Source of the DNA: Haemaphysalis longicornis
Lineage: Eukaryota; Arthropoda; Arachnida; Ixodida; Ixodidae
Direction: 5' to 3'
NCBI GenBank assembly: GCA_013339765.2
Contig: CM023448.1
Location: 22,461,295 to 22,525,294, forward strand
Length of the DNA: 64,000 nt
Position numbers and translations under genes: made by a program. How positions within the stretch are numbered: position 1 is the stretch's first letter; every line of letters starts with the position of its first letter. Shown here one piece after another: positions 1 to 10,772 of this stretch. The notes below the pieces were generated by a model that saw only the letters and a list, made by a program, of their open reading frames with translations, made no database searches and was not told where the DNA came from.

Positions 1-3000
1 AAACCGGGTTGGACAGTTGAACGTGAAATCGAGAGAAAGCGAGTAAGAGCACTAAGAAGGAGGTATCAAAAATCGCGAGGAGAAATCAGGGAACAATTTA
101 AGCGCGAGTACTATAATGAACACAAAGCCTACAAACTTAGCCACAGCAAAAAGAAAAAGTTCGGAACAACTTTGTTCACGAGTTCAAAAAAATCCATTCA
201 CATTACCCTACATAGGAACAGAAAACCAGAGGAACAGTAAACCAACCAATCATCATTTCAAGTTTGCAAAAAGAAAGTGAAGGAAAAACAAAATCAACCG
301 AAGAACCAATTGAACCTATATTAAGAGAATTAAACGAGGTCGACAAGGTTTGTGACGAAGAAGAAATTCTTCTACTTGAAAGCGATAACGATGAAGCTGG
401 TATTACTGAAAATGAAATTAACGCAGTCATTTCTGAATTACGCAGAAATTTAGCTCCTGGACCAGATGGCCTACGAGCCACGTTTGTAAAATGTCCATAT
501 AATAACCAAAAATTATTCTTTCTTGATCTTTACAATGCATGTATCAAAACAGGATACATTCCATCGCGGTGGAAGGAATCAAATGTAATCGTAATACCAA
601 AATCAGGAGATAACCAAGGAGCCAACTAATATAGAACCCCATAGCAGTCAACTCTATACTAGAAAAAATACTTGAAAAATAATTAAAGACAGAATATATT
701 ACTTCTTAACCAAGAAAAAACTCCCTGGTGCAAAACAATTCGGATTTAGCCATAACACGTCGGCAACCATCGCCCTAAACGAGGTTAAAAAAGAAAATTG
801 ATCAAGCAAGATAAAAGCGGTATGTGTTGTCATTAGTTTAGACATAAAGGACGCAATTAGCTGTACCAAATGATCGGTCATTGTAAACTTTCTAAAAAAA
901 TCAGGGTCGGATTTAGAAGTGAGTCCCAGAAATCTGATCATTTCGACTCACAACTTTTTTTAAAAATAGAAAAATTATCTATAACGTGGGAGAAATCAAG
1001 AATTCAACTTTATCTTAAGTCAGGCTCTCCGCAGGGGTCACCTTTAAGTCCATTACTCTGGAACATAACATATTTAGATCTCCTAAACAGCAAAATTTCC
1101 TAGCGATGTATATATTCAGGCTTTTGCCGAAGACATAACGATAGTAATAAGAGGCAATTCAAAGAGATAATATCGAACAAAGGCAACCGAAGCGCTCAAA
1201 ATAGTAGAAAAACTGGGGAATAGACAAAGAACTTACACTTAACACAACAAAATTACAATTCACTGTAATAGGTGACAATACATTAAAAGACCTCCCACTA
1301 TCAAACTAGGAAACAAAAATCCTAAATTCTGTAAAGAAATAAAAATATTAGTCGTCTAATAGACAACAAGCTCAGTTTTATCCCTTATATTAACTATGTA
1401 AAGGAAAAAGTAAACCAAATAATAAACAGCCTAGGAAAATTTAGAGCATAAACTGGGGCTTACCAGCAAACACCTACATCAAATTTATATCAGAGCTATA
1501 GAAAGAATCATAGTTTATGCCGCTCCAATTTGGTATAAAAAACAGGTACTAATGAGAAAAAACTAAGAAGTATTCGAAGGACAAGCCTCATTAAAGTTAC
1601 CAAAGCATTTCAAACAGTATCCAATCCGGCCTTACCGGGACCCAGAAAAGCTTTGTGAAGGTGGCAATCAAATGCATTCAGGTGGTAGAACACATAACGG
1701 GGGATTTTTTAGCCACGTGTGATCCCCATACGTTGTACGGACAATTTATAAACAGTTTTTGAAGATCGCCTTTCTCAGCCGATGAGCGCGCCGCCGCAGC
1801 GAGCCGACCGCGGCTGACGCAACGGCGATCGCGGCTGACGCAATGGCGAGGCGCCCCCCTGATTCGGGTGATCGTCGGTCGCCGGCAACGTCACTGCCAT
1901 TGACTTCCGGTTGCTCTTCCTCCTTCCTGCGCGATCTCGAGGCAAAGGCGGGTCTGCAGCGATTGACGCGTGCCTAGGCGCAGGAATGTAGCTAGCGGAG
2001 AACGGAAGTCGAGCGTCGCGATGTCACATGGCTATTCCCAGTGTTTCCAGCTGCTTTGAAAGAAGCAGAGAGGGAGGAGAAATCGATCAGCAAGGGGGGA
2101 GAGGTGCACTTAATTGCTTCTGGCGCAGCTAATACTGAATGTATATCAATAATTCCAACGACATTGCATCGCTATATTGCTACTACGCGACAATAAAGGC
2201 AATTTGTAACTTTTACAAAAGGCTTTTCTGGGTCCCTTTAAACATCATAGCTAATGTCCCACCAATACATCTGACGATCGAAAATGAAATCGAAACATTT
2301 AACGTACTTTTCGCCGGAAAAATGTTCACCTGGAAAAACCGCGCTTTTACGGGAGACCAAATAAGTCCACCAGATAAGATTTCTTGTACCTATCTTACCC
2401 GACCAATTTCGCAGACAGATTTTGTAGTATTTACAGACGGCTCGCAAGATAAAACCGACATAGCAGCAGCTTTTATAATTCTAGACAAATCCGGCAAAAT
2501 AGTAGAAACCAAGCAATACAATTTTCCGGAGTACAGCAATAACTTTGAGGCAGCAGGAATTTCGATTTTAAAAGCACTTGAATACCTCCAAACTAGCTTC
2601 AAAGAAGGTAACGTACAGTTGTATACTGATAGCCTATCAACCCTAAAAGCAATTAGCAATCCAAATAATCGGAACCCAAATATAATTAAAATTAAAGAAA
2701 TGCTAAACAAAATGGCAAAACAGGTCAAAATAACGTTAACTTACATTAAAGGTCACAGTGGCAATGTCGGCAACGAAATAGCGTACGAAATGGCTCGAAA
2801 AGCAGCAAGATATGGCGAAAAAAATTGACTGGCCTATTTCACTACAATTTATCAAAAAACACCTCAATATTAACCTAAGAAAACATTGGAATGTTTCAGT
2901 GTTTATAGGATAAAGAATATCACAAAATTCCGGACCACTTTAATTTATCACTGGACGCGGTAGATTGCCGTTTTATTTTCATAGGTTCGCCATTACAAAT

Positions 3001-3200
3001 AATAACATATGTAAATGTAACCTACCAGCAGAGAGTTTTGACCACTATTTACAAGACTGCCCAATAACAAACACAGAGAACAACTTCTTGATATCCATAG
3101 AAATTATCTCGTAAGAAGGAAACCACAGCTAATAAAACATACAAAAACATTAAAAATTTTAGAAGAAATGACAATACTAATTAACGAATACTAATTAAAT
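1..3200 (+). pseudogene. AT-rich LINE (RNase H-bearing, R1/I-like) ORF2 remnant
   Basis: Broken pieces of one LINE ORF2 run left to right. Positions 1-200 resemble the basic linker before the reverse transcriptase. Positions 264-629 hold the first RT motifs (NLAPGPDGL and then VIVIPKSGD). Positions 1010-1060 hold GSPQGSPLSPLLW. Positions about 2240-2826 encode an RNase H domain with FTDGS, FEAAG and YTDS. Near 3010-3060 a Cys-x-Cys...His...Cys tail appears. Frames shift repeatedly and stops are common, so it is dead. The last RNase H acidic residue is also lost: GNEIAYEMA stands where families usually have GNExAD. The copy is more AT-rich than most LINEs in the window. It is interrupted at 1636-2237. 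The clade is uncertain; the presence of LINE RT plus RNase H is firm. Confidence 0.8.
1636..2237. mobile_element. TTAA-target non-autonomous DNA element (602 bp)
   Basis: The left end reads CGGGACCCAGAAAAGC. The right end, read on the other strand, is AGGGACCCAGAAAAGC, giving terminal inverted repeats of about 16-20 bp. The flanks are TTAC (1632-1635) and TTAA (2238-2241). Removing the insert and one TTAA restores the LINE reading frame: ...NPAL joins NIIANVPPIHL. The interior is GC-rich with no transposase ORF. TTAA targeting is typical of piggyBac-type transposases, but the superfamily is inferred only from target and ends. Confidence 0.7.
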
Positions 3201-3376
3201 ACTAATTAAAAAAACAATACTAATATTCAACAATACTAAGCTCTCAAATATTTTGTCACAATTTCACACACACGCAGAAACAAAGTCAGCGGCAAATAAC
3301 ACGATAATAGCTTTTTAATCTTTTGTATTTATCATTGTTCTGTAGTTGTCACTTTCTGCATAATTATCTTGTTTAA
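3201..3376. other. AT-rich interval without recognisable feature
   Basis: This interval holds AT-rich sequence with short imperfect repeats of an actaatta-type motif near 3175-3240, between the LINE tail and the first Penelope-like remnant. No coding signal is visible. Confidence 0.4.
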
Positions 3377-4150
3377 TTACCTTTTTACATCCCTACAGTG
3401 GAGGTCCAGGTGGCCACTGATCGCATTGTGTACGTTGTAGTGGGGCTCTTTTAGTCTTTCATTTATGCACATTCCTGTTTGCCCAACATATTTTTTACTA
3501 CACGACAGCGCGACCGAATATACTAAGCCTTTTACGCAGTTTACAAGCCGATTTACGTGCTTTGTGAAGCAAGAAAACACTGCGGCGTTTTTGCTGTTTG
3601 TGAACTTTTGAACACATAGATGACAGTTTGTTAGGGGCAGAAAATACCACTATCCCGTTAGCAAGCTTACCTATATTTTTCAAATTATTTGCAACACAAT
3701 GGATGTGAATGTGGGGAATTTCGTTTTTTTTTTTCGCTTCTGTTTCGTTCGCATGTTTGTCGGTTGTCCTGCGTATTTCTATTTAATGTCTGTAGGCACG
3801 ATTCCGCTAGGAATGATAACAGCTGTTTTGCGTGCCCCGCGATCTGAACTCTGTCCATCTGCTTACTAAAACTATTGGGCATAGAGTAAATGCATGACTT
3901 ATTGAAGTCATTTCTTAAGCAGGTTGTAACGTTCTACCTTTTTACCAGTTTATATAGGGATGAGTGAAACAAAGAAGTGGCTTACTGGCGCGTGGTTCAT
4001 ACGCTCAGGAGATATCATTTAGTGAAAAGCCTTCAGATCTAGAAACCTGATTGTCGTTTCTACTTTTAATTCAAACGTTAAAACAAGTGCTTTAAAACAT
4101 TTACGAAACTGGTTTAAAACCTGAAACATGACCCACCTAGACAGTTCACG
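3377..4150 (-). pseudogene. Penelope-like element remnant, left (minus) arm with GIY-YIG region
   Basis: Read on the minus strand, 3683-3377 encodes the C-terminal part of a Penelope-like retroelement protein. It has a Cys/Lys-rich stretch (KARKSACKLRKR), then VALSCSKKYVGQTGMC and INERLKE, which match the GIY-YIG endonuclease core of this class. Frameshifts separate the pieces. The 3' end is cut off at about 3377, losing the end of the domain. The same sequence, diverged, lies in opposite orientation at 4478-5580, so the two form a large imperfect inverted repeat. No reverse transcriptase domain remains. Confidence 0.65.
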
Positions 4151-4225
4151 AACCACCTAGACAGTGTTAAAAATTACTGAAAAATCATCAACCTAACGGA
4201 AAATTCCGGGAACATTTGACATTTG

Positions 4226-4455
4226 TATTTGGTGCCCACCCGGTCGCGGGTTCACGAGGTCGCGGGTTCGATTCCCGGTGGCGGCGGCCAATTTTCTGAT
4301 GGAGGCGAAAAGCAAAACCACCCGTCTGTACGAGAATTCGGCGCACGTTAAAGACCCCCAGGTGGTCTAATTAATCCGGAGCCGTCCACTACGGCGTGTC
4401 TCATCGCCTGCATTGCGCCGACGCGTTAGGCCCCATATCAATCAATAAATTTTGC
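4226..4455 (+). repeat. tRNA-derived SINE (Ruka-like), 5'-truncated
   Basis: A pol III B-box (GGTTCGATTCC) is followed by a gap and the body motif TGGAGGCGAAAAGC. Next comes CACGTTAAAGACCCCCAGGT, and the tail carries CAATCAATAAA. The same body appears at 29820-30034 and 46244-46458. The B-box part (GGTCGCGGGTTC) is tandemly doubled and the A-box half is missing. It lies in the spacer between the two Penelope arms. The Ruka-like name is by resemblance only. Confidence 0.7.
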
Positions 4456-4477
4456 ATTTGGTCGGGCAGCTGGCTAT

Positions 4478-5580
4478 CCAGGTGAACTAATGTTGCAGGT
4501 GTTAATACCAGTTTCGTGAATGTTTTAAGCCACTAGTTTTAACGTTCGAATTACCAGTGAAAAATACAATCATTCAATCAGATTTTTTAGTTCTGAAGCT
4601 TTGCTTTTCGGGAGTATGAAGCACGCACCAGTAAGACGGTTCTTCCGTTTCAGCCGGCCCATTCTAAGCTCGTAAAAAGGTCTAAATTTACGACGTGCTT
4701 AATAAATGTTTTAAATAGGCCATGTATTCACTCTATGCCAGATAGTTTTAGTAAGCAGATGGACAGATATTAAAATAGCAGGGTGCCCAAAACAGCTGCT
4801 ATCATCCGTACCGGAATCGTTTCTGCAAAAAATAAAAAGTAACACGCAGGACAGCCTACAAGTATCAGCACGAAACAGGTATCAGCACGATTTTCTATAT
4901 GAATAGAATTCCACATAATTTTAAAAAGACAGGTAAACGTGCTACCGTGACAGTAGTATTTTCTGCCCCTGAAAATTTGTCATCCATGTGTCCAAAGTTC
5001 ACAAACGTCAAGAACGCTGCAGTCATTTTTTTGCTCTACAAAGCACGTAAATCGGTTTGTAAACTGCGTAGAAGGCGTGGTATATTCGGTCTTGCTTTCC
5101 TGTGCGAAAAAATAGGTAGAGTAAACGGGGAGGTGCTGAAATTAAAGACCTAAAAGAGCACCACTACAACGTACACAAGGCGATCAGTGGCCACCTGGGC
5201 CTACACTGTAGGGATCGCGGATACAGCACTATCTTTTCTGACACAATTGTTAGAGCAAAAAATAAGAAAAAAAAGCCTACAGAAATAATAAAAGCCGGAA
5301 AAATTGTACGCTTTAAAAAAACTTCGTTCGCATGCCTTGTCGGACCCTTTCTCAAAAAGAGAGATACATATTTTTACCCTGAGTTGGTGGAGCACATGTT
5401 TATGGTGCAGAGCGAGTTGTGCTGAGTGACGAGCGTTGGTGATGAGGGACACCATGCATGTCAGTCTTGCTTTTGCTCGTACTTTTTTTTTACTTTGAAA
5501 GAATATATGTTCTCGAACGCGGAAAAATAAAGTGCTCTGAAAATAAAGTGCTGTCATTTCCTTCTAATCGTGTGTGTCCT
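4478..5580 (+). pseudogene. Penelope-like element remnant, right (plus) arm
   Basis: This is the inverted partner of 3377-4150. Positions 4899-5153 encode the counterpart of the Cys/Lys-rich stretch (KARKSVCKLRRR). Positions 5155-5250 hold the nucleotide equivalent of the ISGHLDLHC region. The reading then continues to a C-terminal tail near 5270-5420 (EIIKAGKIVRFKKTSF, ending SELC and a stop). AATAAAG motifs occur at about 5526-5550, so this arm keeps the 3' end that the left arm lacks. Stops and frameshifts make it inactive. Confidence 0.6.
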
Positions 5581-5599
5581 AATTTGCGCTGTTCCCCTC

Positions 5600-5704
5600 C
5601 TTCAAAAAGATGAACCAACTTGCCCAAGCCTCAATCCTAGCAATCGGTTAGACGTCACCTTCATAACGCCAGGAACCCAGAATCGATTCCGACTACGGGA
5701 AGCG
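5600..5704 (+). repeat. tRNA-like short repeat
   Basis: The stretch around AATCGGTTAGAC and the B-box-like AGAATCGATTCCGAC resembles a decayed tRNA-derived SINE head. A related copy lies near 48975-49045, where the B-box is better preserved (GGTTCGATTCCGAC). It lies next to the LINE-A1/SINE composite. Confidence 0.4.
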
Positions 5705-5880
5705 TTTTTAAAGCAAAGCTTTTGACCTCTACCCCCAAGGTTCTTTCGCGACCGTTGGTGTCAATAGAAAACTCCCGCGAGAAAATAAAAGAATGTACTG
5801 GCACCGCCAGGAATCAAACCTGGAACTAACAGAGTAACAAATCGAGAGCCCGCTGTTTTACCGATTCAGCTAGGAGCCCA
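5705..5880 (-). repeat. tRNA-derived SINE-like head of composite LINE-A1
   Basis: On the minus strand it carries an A-box-like TAGCTGAATCGG and a B-box GGTTTGATTCC inside a perfect CCAGG/CCTGG T-arm, followed by a short body ending in an A-rich tail at 5705. Two further copies (16552-16715 and 61675-61846) join LINE-A sequence at about the same point and in the same head-to-head orientation. Confidence 0.6.
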
Positions 5881-6266
5881 CGAGATCACTCGCCAAGTAC
5901 GTCTACGGGTTTACCCCCTGCGTTCTCGTTAAATGCCACGTGATACCGTCACGCGACCTCTCGCGCTGCTTTGCGCTCCGCCCACGGCACGTCTAGCGGC
6001 CCTGTGCGCGTGTTGCAAGTGTGTTAGGAGTTACAGAAATGAAAGGAAGCTCACACCAACGCATGGCCTCTCACTTCTAGTACGCCAATGGAGGCATGTG
6101 GCCTCCAGTGTTCACGTAAAAATTGACAGCTCCTGGTCGTCCGCCCTCATGACAAACGACACATCAAGGAACACATTCAAATAGTCCTTGATAGCCAGGC
6201 CATAACTCCAAGGCCCAGGATCAAGATCCTGGGCCTGCATCTCGAGGCAAGCACCAAGAGTGACGT
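5881..6266 (+). pseudogene. LINE-A1, 5' portion (split by CR1-a)
   Basis: The sequence matches 62911-63297, where the encoded text leads into an RT C-terminal region (SIKILGLHLE-type, here SRPRIKILGLHL-like). The match stops at GTGACGT (6260-6266), where the tail of CR1-a begins. The continuation of the same LINE resumes at 25682. Point changes here create a perfect inverted repeat, GGCCCAGGATC-AA-GATCCTGGGCC, near 6211-6234. That looks fortuitous, because other copies lack it. Confidence 0.6.
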
Positions 6267-8419
6267 ATTTATTTATTTATTTATTTATTTAAAAATACCT
6301 TACAGGCTCTATTACGGAGCATAGAGTAAGGAGGGTACATAGGAAAGAACGCTAGTGGATACACTTCTGCCACAATACAAATCAATACATTGGAACTAAT
6401 AACAGTGGTTGCACAAATGACAAGGAAGGGTTTCAAGCAACAACAAGAATTTCACAGTCGCAAAAAAAGCACGAACAAAAACAGAATTGATGGAGGTTAT
6501 ACAATGCTATTGAGATAGATGTATCATTAATTTCTCGCGAAAATTTTCATGATTAGTTAAATTGGCAATGACGTCGGGTAGGTCATTCCAGAGTGCTATG
6601 GCACGAGGCAAAGCGGATGAATTGAATGAATTTGTTTTTCCAAAGATGCGTGTGATGCTTCGCCGATTGTGTAGTCGTTTAGACATGCGCAATGGTGCCG
6701 TTAGTTGGAAGGGTGGTGGCCTGGACGCGTGAATATATTTATGAAGCAAAGACAGGAGGGCAACTGTGCGCCGTATATCTAGATGCTTAATGAAAGATCA
6801 TGTTTTATTTGTGTGACGCTCGACGGGCGACTGTAAATGCGTAAAACGAACCGGGACGCTTTGTTTTGCACAGCTTCTAGCTGGTTAATGAGATAGGCTT
6901 GGAAGGGGGACCATATGGGTGATGCGAATCCCAGCTGTGGGCGAACAAAGATAAAGTAAGCTTGTTTGCGGACGTTATTTGGCGCGGTTCGTAAGTTTCG
7001 ACGTAAGTACCCTAGTGTTCTTGGTGCGTTTGCAGATATGTAGGTTACATGTGCCGCCCAAGTAAGATTAGAAGTGACATGGACCCCGAGGTATTTATAC
7101 GAAGATGACCGTGACACGTTGGAATTATTTATGTAGTAATCAAATGCAAAAGTTAATGTTTTTTGCCTAAAGGATATTAATTTACATTTAGATAAATTTA
7201 AAGTCATTTGCCATGCACCAGACCATTTGTTAATAAGATTAAGGTCGTTCTGGAGAGCAAGGTGGTCATCGGTACTAGTTATAGAACGGTATAAAATACA
7301 ACCATCTGCAAAAAGCCGTATTGACGAAGAAATATTAGTTGGAAGATCACTAATGTAGATTAGAAAAAGTAGTGGCCCCAAGACGCTACCCTAAGGCACT
7401 CCGGAGGTGACGTCGGAAATTGGAGAGGAAGAGTTATTAACCAGAGTGAACTGCTGTCGAAAAGACAAAAAGTTACGGATCCACGATAAGGTTAGCGAAT
7501 CTAAACGAAGTTCTGTTAATTTTGAAATCAGGCGGGAATGAGGTACGCGGTCGAATGCTTTAGAAAAGTCCAGAAAAATGCAGTCAGTTTGTAAATTATT
7601 ATCCATATTGAAGTGAAGATCAGTGGTAAATTCGAGTAACTGGGTGTCGCAATGAAATCCTCGCCTAAATCCATGCTGATTCTCAAAAAAGAAGTTATTG
7701 GTTTCCAAATTACAATAAATGTGCGAAGAAATTATATGCTCAAGCATCTTGCAGCAAATGCAGGTTAGTGACATGGGGTTATAATTTTCTGGTGAATATC
7801 TATTGCCACTTTTAAATAAGGGAACTACTTTACCTATTTTCCAATCAGCCGGCAGTTGTCCTGTTGATAAAGATTGCGTGAAGATATGGTACAGGATTTT
7901 ACTTGAGCGTAATGACGTGTTTTTGAGCACCTAAGAATTATTGTTATGAATACCTGAAGAAATTTATAATTTAAGGTTTCCAATAAGATTCGCAATCCCT
8001 TCGGCGCTGACGGCAATAGGTTCCATGAATGTATAATCAAACTCGGGAACTTCGGGCACTCTGGAATGATCTTCGCACGTGAACACAGATAAAAAAATGA
8101 GTTCAACACTGAAGCGCTATCTGCATCTGATAAAGGCATATGGTTAGCATCTTGTATACTGACAGAATTGGTAGCATTGTGAGGGGAAATTGCTTGCCAG
8201 AATTTTTTCGGAATATTATTTAACATGGATGGCAAGTCGTGCGTAAAATATTTAGACTTCGCTTTGCTTACTTCGGAGCAGTACTCTTCCAAGGAATCCT
8301 TGTATTTTTCCCAATCTGTAGGGCTCGAAGTGCGCTTTGCAATTTTGTAGAGCCGCTTCTTCTTTGATCTATGAGAGTTAAGCGTTTTGTTAAACCAGGG
8401 ATTTTTATTGTCGTTAGTG
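6267..8419 (-). pseudogene. CR1-a, 3' half: reverse transcriptase and 3' tail
   Basis: Minus-strand CR1/L2-like ORF2. From 8408 downward it reads the pre-RT linker (NPWFNKTL ... FWQAI), RT motifs (PLFKSGNRYSPENYNP, QHGFRRGF, IFLDFSKAFDRVPH, SGVP), then the catalytic box, the YKYLGVH motif, and the C-terminal PRAIALWNDLP. It ends in (AAAT)n at 6267-6295. Defects: CAG has become a TAG stop at 7391-7393, breaking the GVPQGSVLGPLLF motif. The second Asp of the FADD box is Gly (codon 7301-7303). Single-base frameshifts lie near 7930 and 6790. The matching 5' half lies at 22681-24390. Confidence 0.85.
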
Positions 8420-8716
8420 AGTGGGCAAGAGAGATCAGCAACCATAGGGACCTGCCAAAACTCGTTTTGCCTCTCGATGCAGGTGTTATCGATGTGCGTC
8501 GCCGGTGAACCACCGCCACTGCATGTCGCGTCATCAGACCCTTGGTGCCGTTCGAGCATGCGCAGTCCAGCGGTGCAGCCGGAACAACGTTGCCCAGCCA
8601 CATCGACGGAAAGCCCTTGGAACTTTGCCTCGTCCCCAGTGGTTCCAACATCGCCATCGTCTTCGACATCACCAGATATGTCGCCTATAAAAAGCGGACC
8701 TTCGTCGTTCTTCGGC
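8420..8716 (+). promoter_or_regulatory. CR1-b 5' region: first 297-bp unit
   Basis: A 65-bp segment at 8420-8484 recurs at 8717-8781 with few changes (both contain GGACCTGCCAAAACT and CCTCTCGATGCAGGT), a spacing of 297 bp. The first copy starts exactly where CR1-a is interrupted, so it marks the 5' end of CR1-b. A TATAAAAA lies at 8686-8693, about 30 bp before the second unit. This fits a repeated-unit 5' UTR promoter as seen in some LINEs. Promoter function is inference. Confidence 0.45.
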
Positions 8717-9110
8717 AGTGGGCAGGAGAGAGCAGCAACCATGCGGACCTGCCAAAACTTGTTTTGCCTCTCGATGCAGGTCATTCCCAGCCCTACACTG
8801 CATTGTAAGCGATCCAGCAATACTTGCTTGCTGCTCTTTCCCTGCCCTGCCACAATGTTTAGCATTGTTTGTGACTGTGCGCATGTCACGAGGCTTTTGT
8901 TGTTGGGGGGGGGATGTGGAAAGGAACCCAGGACCTCGGAAGGAGGATAAGGGCTCCATTGAGCTCCTTTCTTTGGTGAAATCTATTATTGTTAAAATAG
9001 ACAAAAATCACGAGGAGGTGCTCTCAGAACTTAATGCAGTGAAAGAAATTTAGGTTAATCTACAGAAGCAAATGGCCGATATAAATGACAGGTTGTCAGC
9101 TGTTGAAGAA
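8717..9110 (+). pseudogene. CR1-b ORF1, N-terminal part with 2A-like motif
   Basis: The open frame from 8718 encodes a hydrophobic lead (CLALFVTVRM...GFCCW), then GGDVERNPGP at 8907-8936. This is an exact fit to the 2A consensus D(V/I)ExNPGP. A short charged coiled-coil-like stretch follows (LVKSIIVKIDKNHEEVLSEL). One stop (TAG, about 9051-9053) interrupts it, after which the frame continues QKQMADINDRLSAVEE. The rest of ORF1 lies at 17356-17962, beyond the inserted LINE-A2. CAGCTGTTGAA here and CAGCTTCTGAA at the far junction are a likely, imperfect target duplication. Confidence 0.65.
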
Positions 9111-10772
9111 AAAAATCGCGCCAATCCACCCCGCGATTGTGGTTGGAAAGCAAAGCTGTAAACGGCACCCATAACGATTACCCATGCGACGTCACTTAAA
9201 TTCACTCACATCGCTCTACAAACAGTAAAACCGGAGAAAAGTGAAATGCACTTAACCACACCATTTATTACTTCAAAGAGTCATTCTTGGTAAGGTTACT
9301 AAATCAAAACATGATGCATGAATGGTGTTTGTTTGAGTTGTATTGGTGTAGCAAAAGAGTGGAAACTTCTTTTATAAAATCAAGCTCCAACCCGGTGTTA
9401 CGCGACCTGACTTCTCCGTCTCTGCGCCGCGGACGGAGGCGACGACATTTGCGGCAGAAAAGGCGGGGGAGGAGGAGGAAAAAATACTTCTGTTCAGATT
9501 TCTGAACGGCCGAGAGTGCAGCCATGGGGAGTGATCCTTCTTCTGAGGAGCCCATATGCAGTCCGCGCGGCCTACCCGCTGAAGCTGGGTAGGTAGAGAG
9601 GGCCTGCACAGCAGCATCTCCCATTGCTCTTGTTGGGTAGTTGACGGAAAGAGAGGACGGTACTCAGGGCTACAGTCGCACACCCCTATTACGGGCGGAG
9701 TATTCCTACTTCTGAGCAAAATTTACATTCAGCGTCGTAGCCATTCGGATGCATTAAGTGAAGACGCGTAGGCTGAGGGAAAGAGCCCGGATTGTATGAG
9801 CCGTAGGGTAATTTGTTGTTCTCTGGAAAGGTCAGGGTAAGGCGAAGGTACGGTACGTCTCAGAAGGCCATAATGCTGGGTCATCTCCCTGAACGTGACA
9901 AGCGGGTGACTGACCTCGTGCAGCTCCATAGTACGGGAGGTAAAAGCGCAGGCGTGTTGAGTGGGTGTATTTGTTGCCGTCCATTGAAGCGTGAGGGGGT
10001 GTCCAGATGAGCTGAATGGAACCGTTTGGGGAGTGGGTTTTTAGCACGTGCATTGCAGGTCAGGACACCCAACCCGACTGGTAATTCCAGTACGCTTGCT
10101 GGGAATCCGTGACTACCCTCCGAACCCCTGGATGAGTGAGAGCGAGGGTGATGGCTGCCTCTTCTGCTGCCGTCATTTCTTGGGTCCTAAGTGAGGTACA
10201 CGCAAGGAGGTTGGTTCTGGAGGTAGCCACGATGATGGCGTATTGCTGCCCTCGATGTTTGGAGGCGTCTGTGTAGATAACTGCATGATCCTCACCGAGG
10301 GTGGTGTTTAGCGCTTGAGCCCGTGCTTTTCGGTGGCCCTCGTCATGTGAGGGGTTCATATTTCTAAGCAAAGGGAGCATCTTGAGTTTTAATCGCCCAG
10401 AGTCTGGGAGTACGTCAAGCGGAGGGACATTCTGGGCTGCCCAGCCAATCTGGTGAAGCATGCTGTTACCCATCGCAGTTCTGAGTTGGACCTTCTGGTT
10501 AGAAAGATGGCCTTCTATCAGCTCTTCCACCGTGTTGTGGAGCCCGGGGCTAAGCATCCTCTATGTGGAAACACTCATGAGAAGACCAATGACCTGTTCG
10601 ACTGCCTTTCTAATCATTATATAAAGCATCTCTGTCTTCCTTGTTGAGAAGAACACAGGTGGTTGACGTAAGTGACTCTCGAGAGGACAAAAGCTTCAAT
10701 TAATCGAAAGGTACCGGATTCCTCTAGGCCTCGCTTCTTGGTGGTAACTCGCCTGATCATGAGTATGATTTG
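9111..10772 (-). pseudogene. LINE-A2, 3' portion: RNase H and 3' end
   Basis: Minus strand. From 10772 downward it encodes the end of the RT region (VTTKKRGLEESGTFRLIEAF), then LHNTVEELIEGHLSNQK and an RNase H domain with VIYTDAS, AAEEAAITLAL and VVTDS. Frame-shifted C-terminal sequence and a 3' UTR follow, ending near 9111. The same sequence occurs at 25682-27805, 42631-44230 and 63100-64000. The frame breaks after GWVS (10060) and again further down, so it is dead. It stops at 10772 against the LTR element and resumes at 16136. Confidence 0.8.

Noticed and set aside
5705..5880. Functional tRNA gene
   Set aside because: Internal promoter boxes and the T-arm are present, but the acceptor stem does not pair and the unit is repeated as a SINE head.
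6211..6234. Perfect 11-bp palindrome as a terminator or regulatory hairpin
   Set aside because: It lies in LINE-A coding sequence. Other copies have mismatches at the same place, so it is chance.
8907..8936. 2A motif as evidence of an endogenous RNA virus
   Set aside because: It is embedded in a LINE ORF1 context with coiled coil and RRM parts, and no capsid, helicase or viral polymerase sequence is near.
8387..8950. Long plus-strand frame of 187 codons overlapping the CR1 junction
   Set aside because: It crosses the CR1-a/CR1-b boundary and is in a different frame from the 2A-bearing ORF1. It arises from the repeated GC-rich 5' region.
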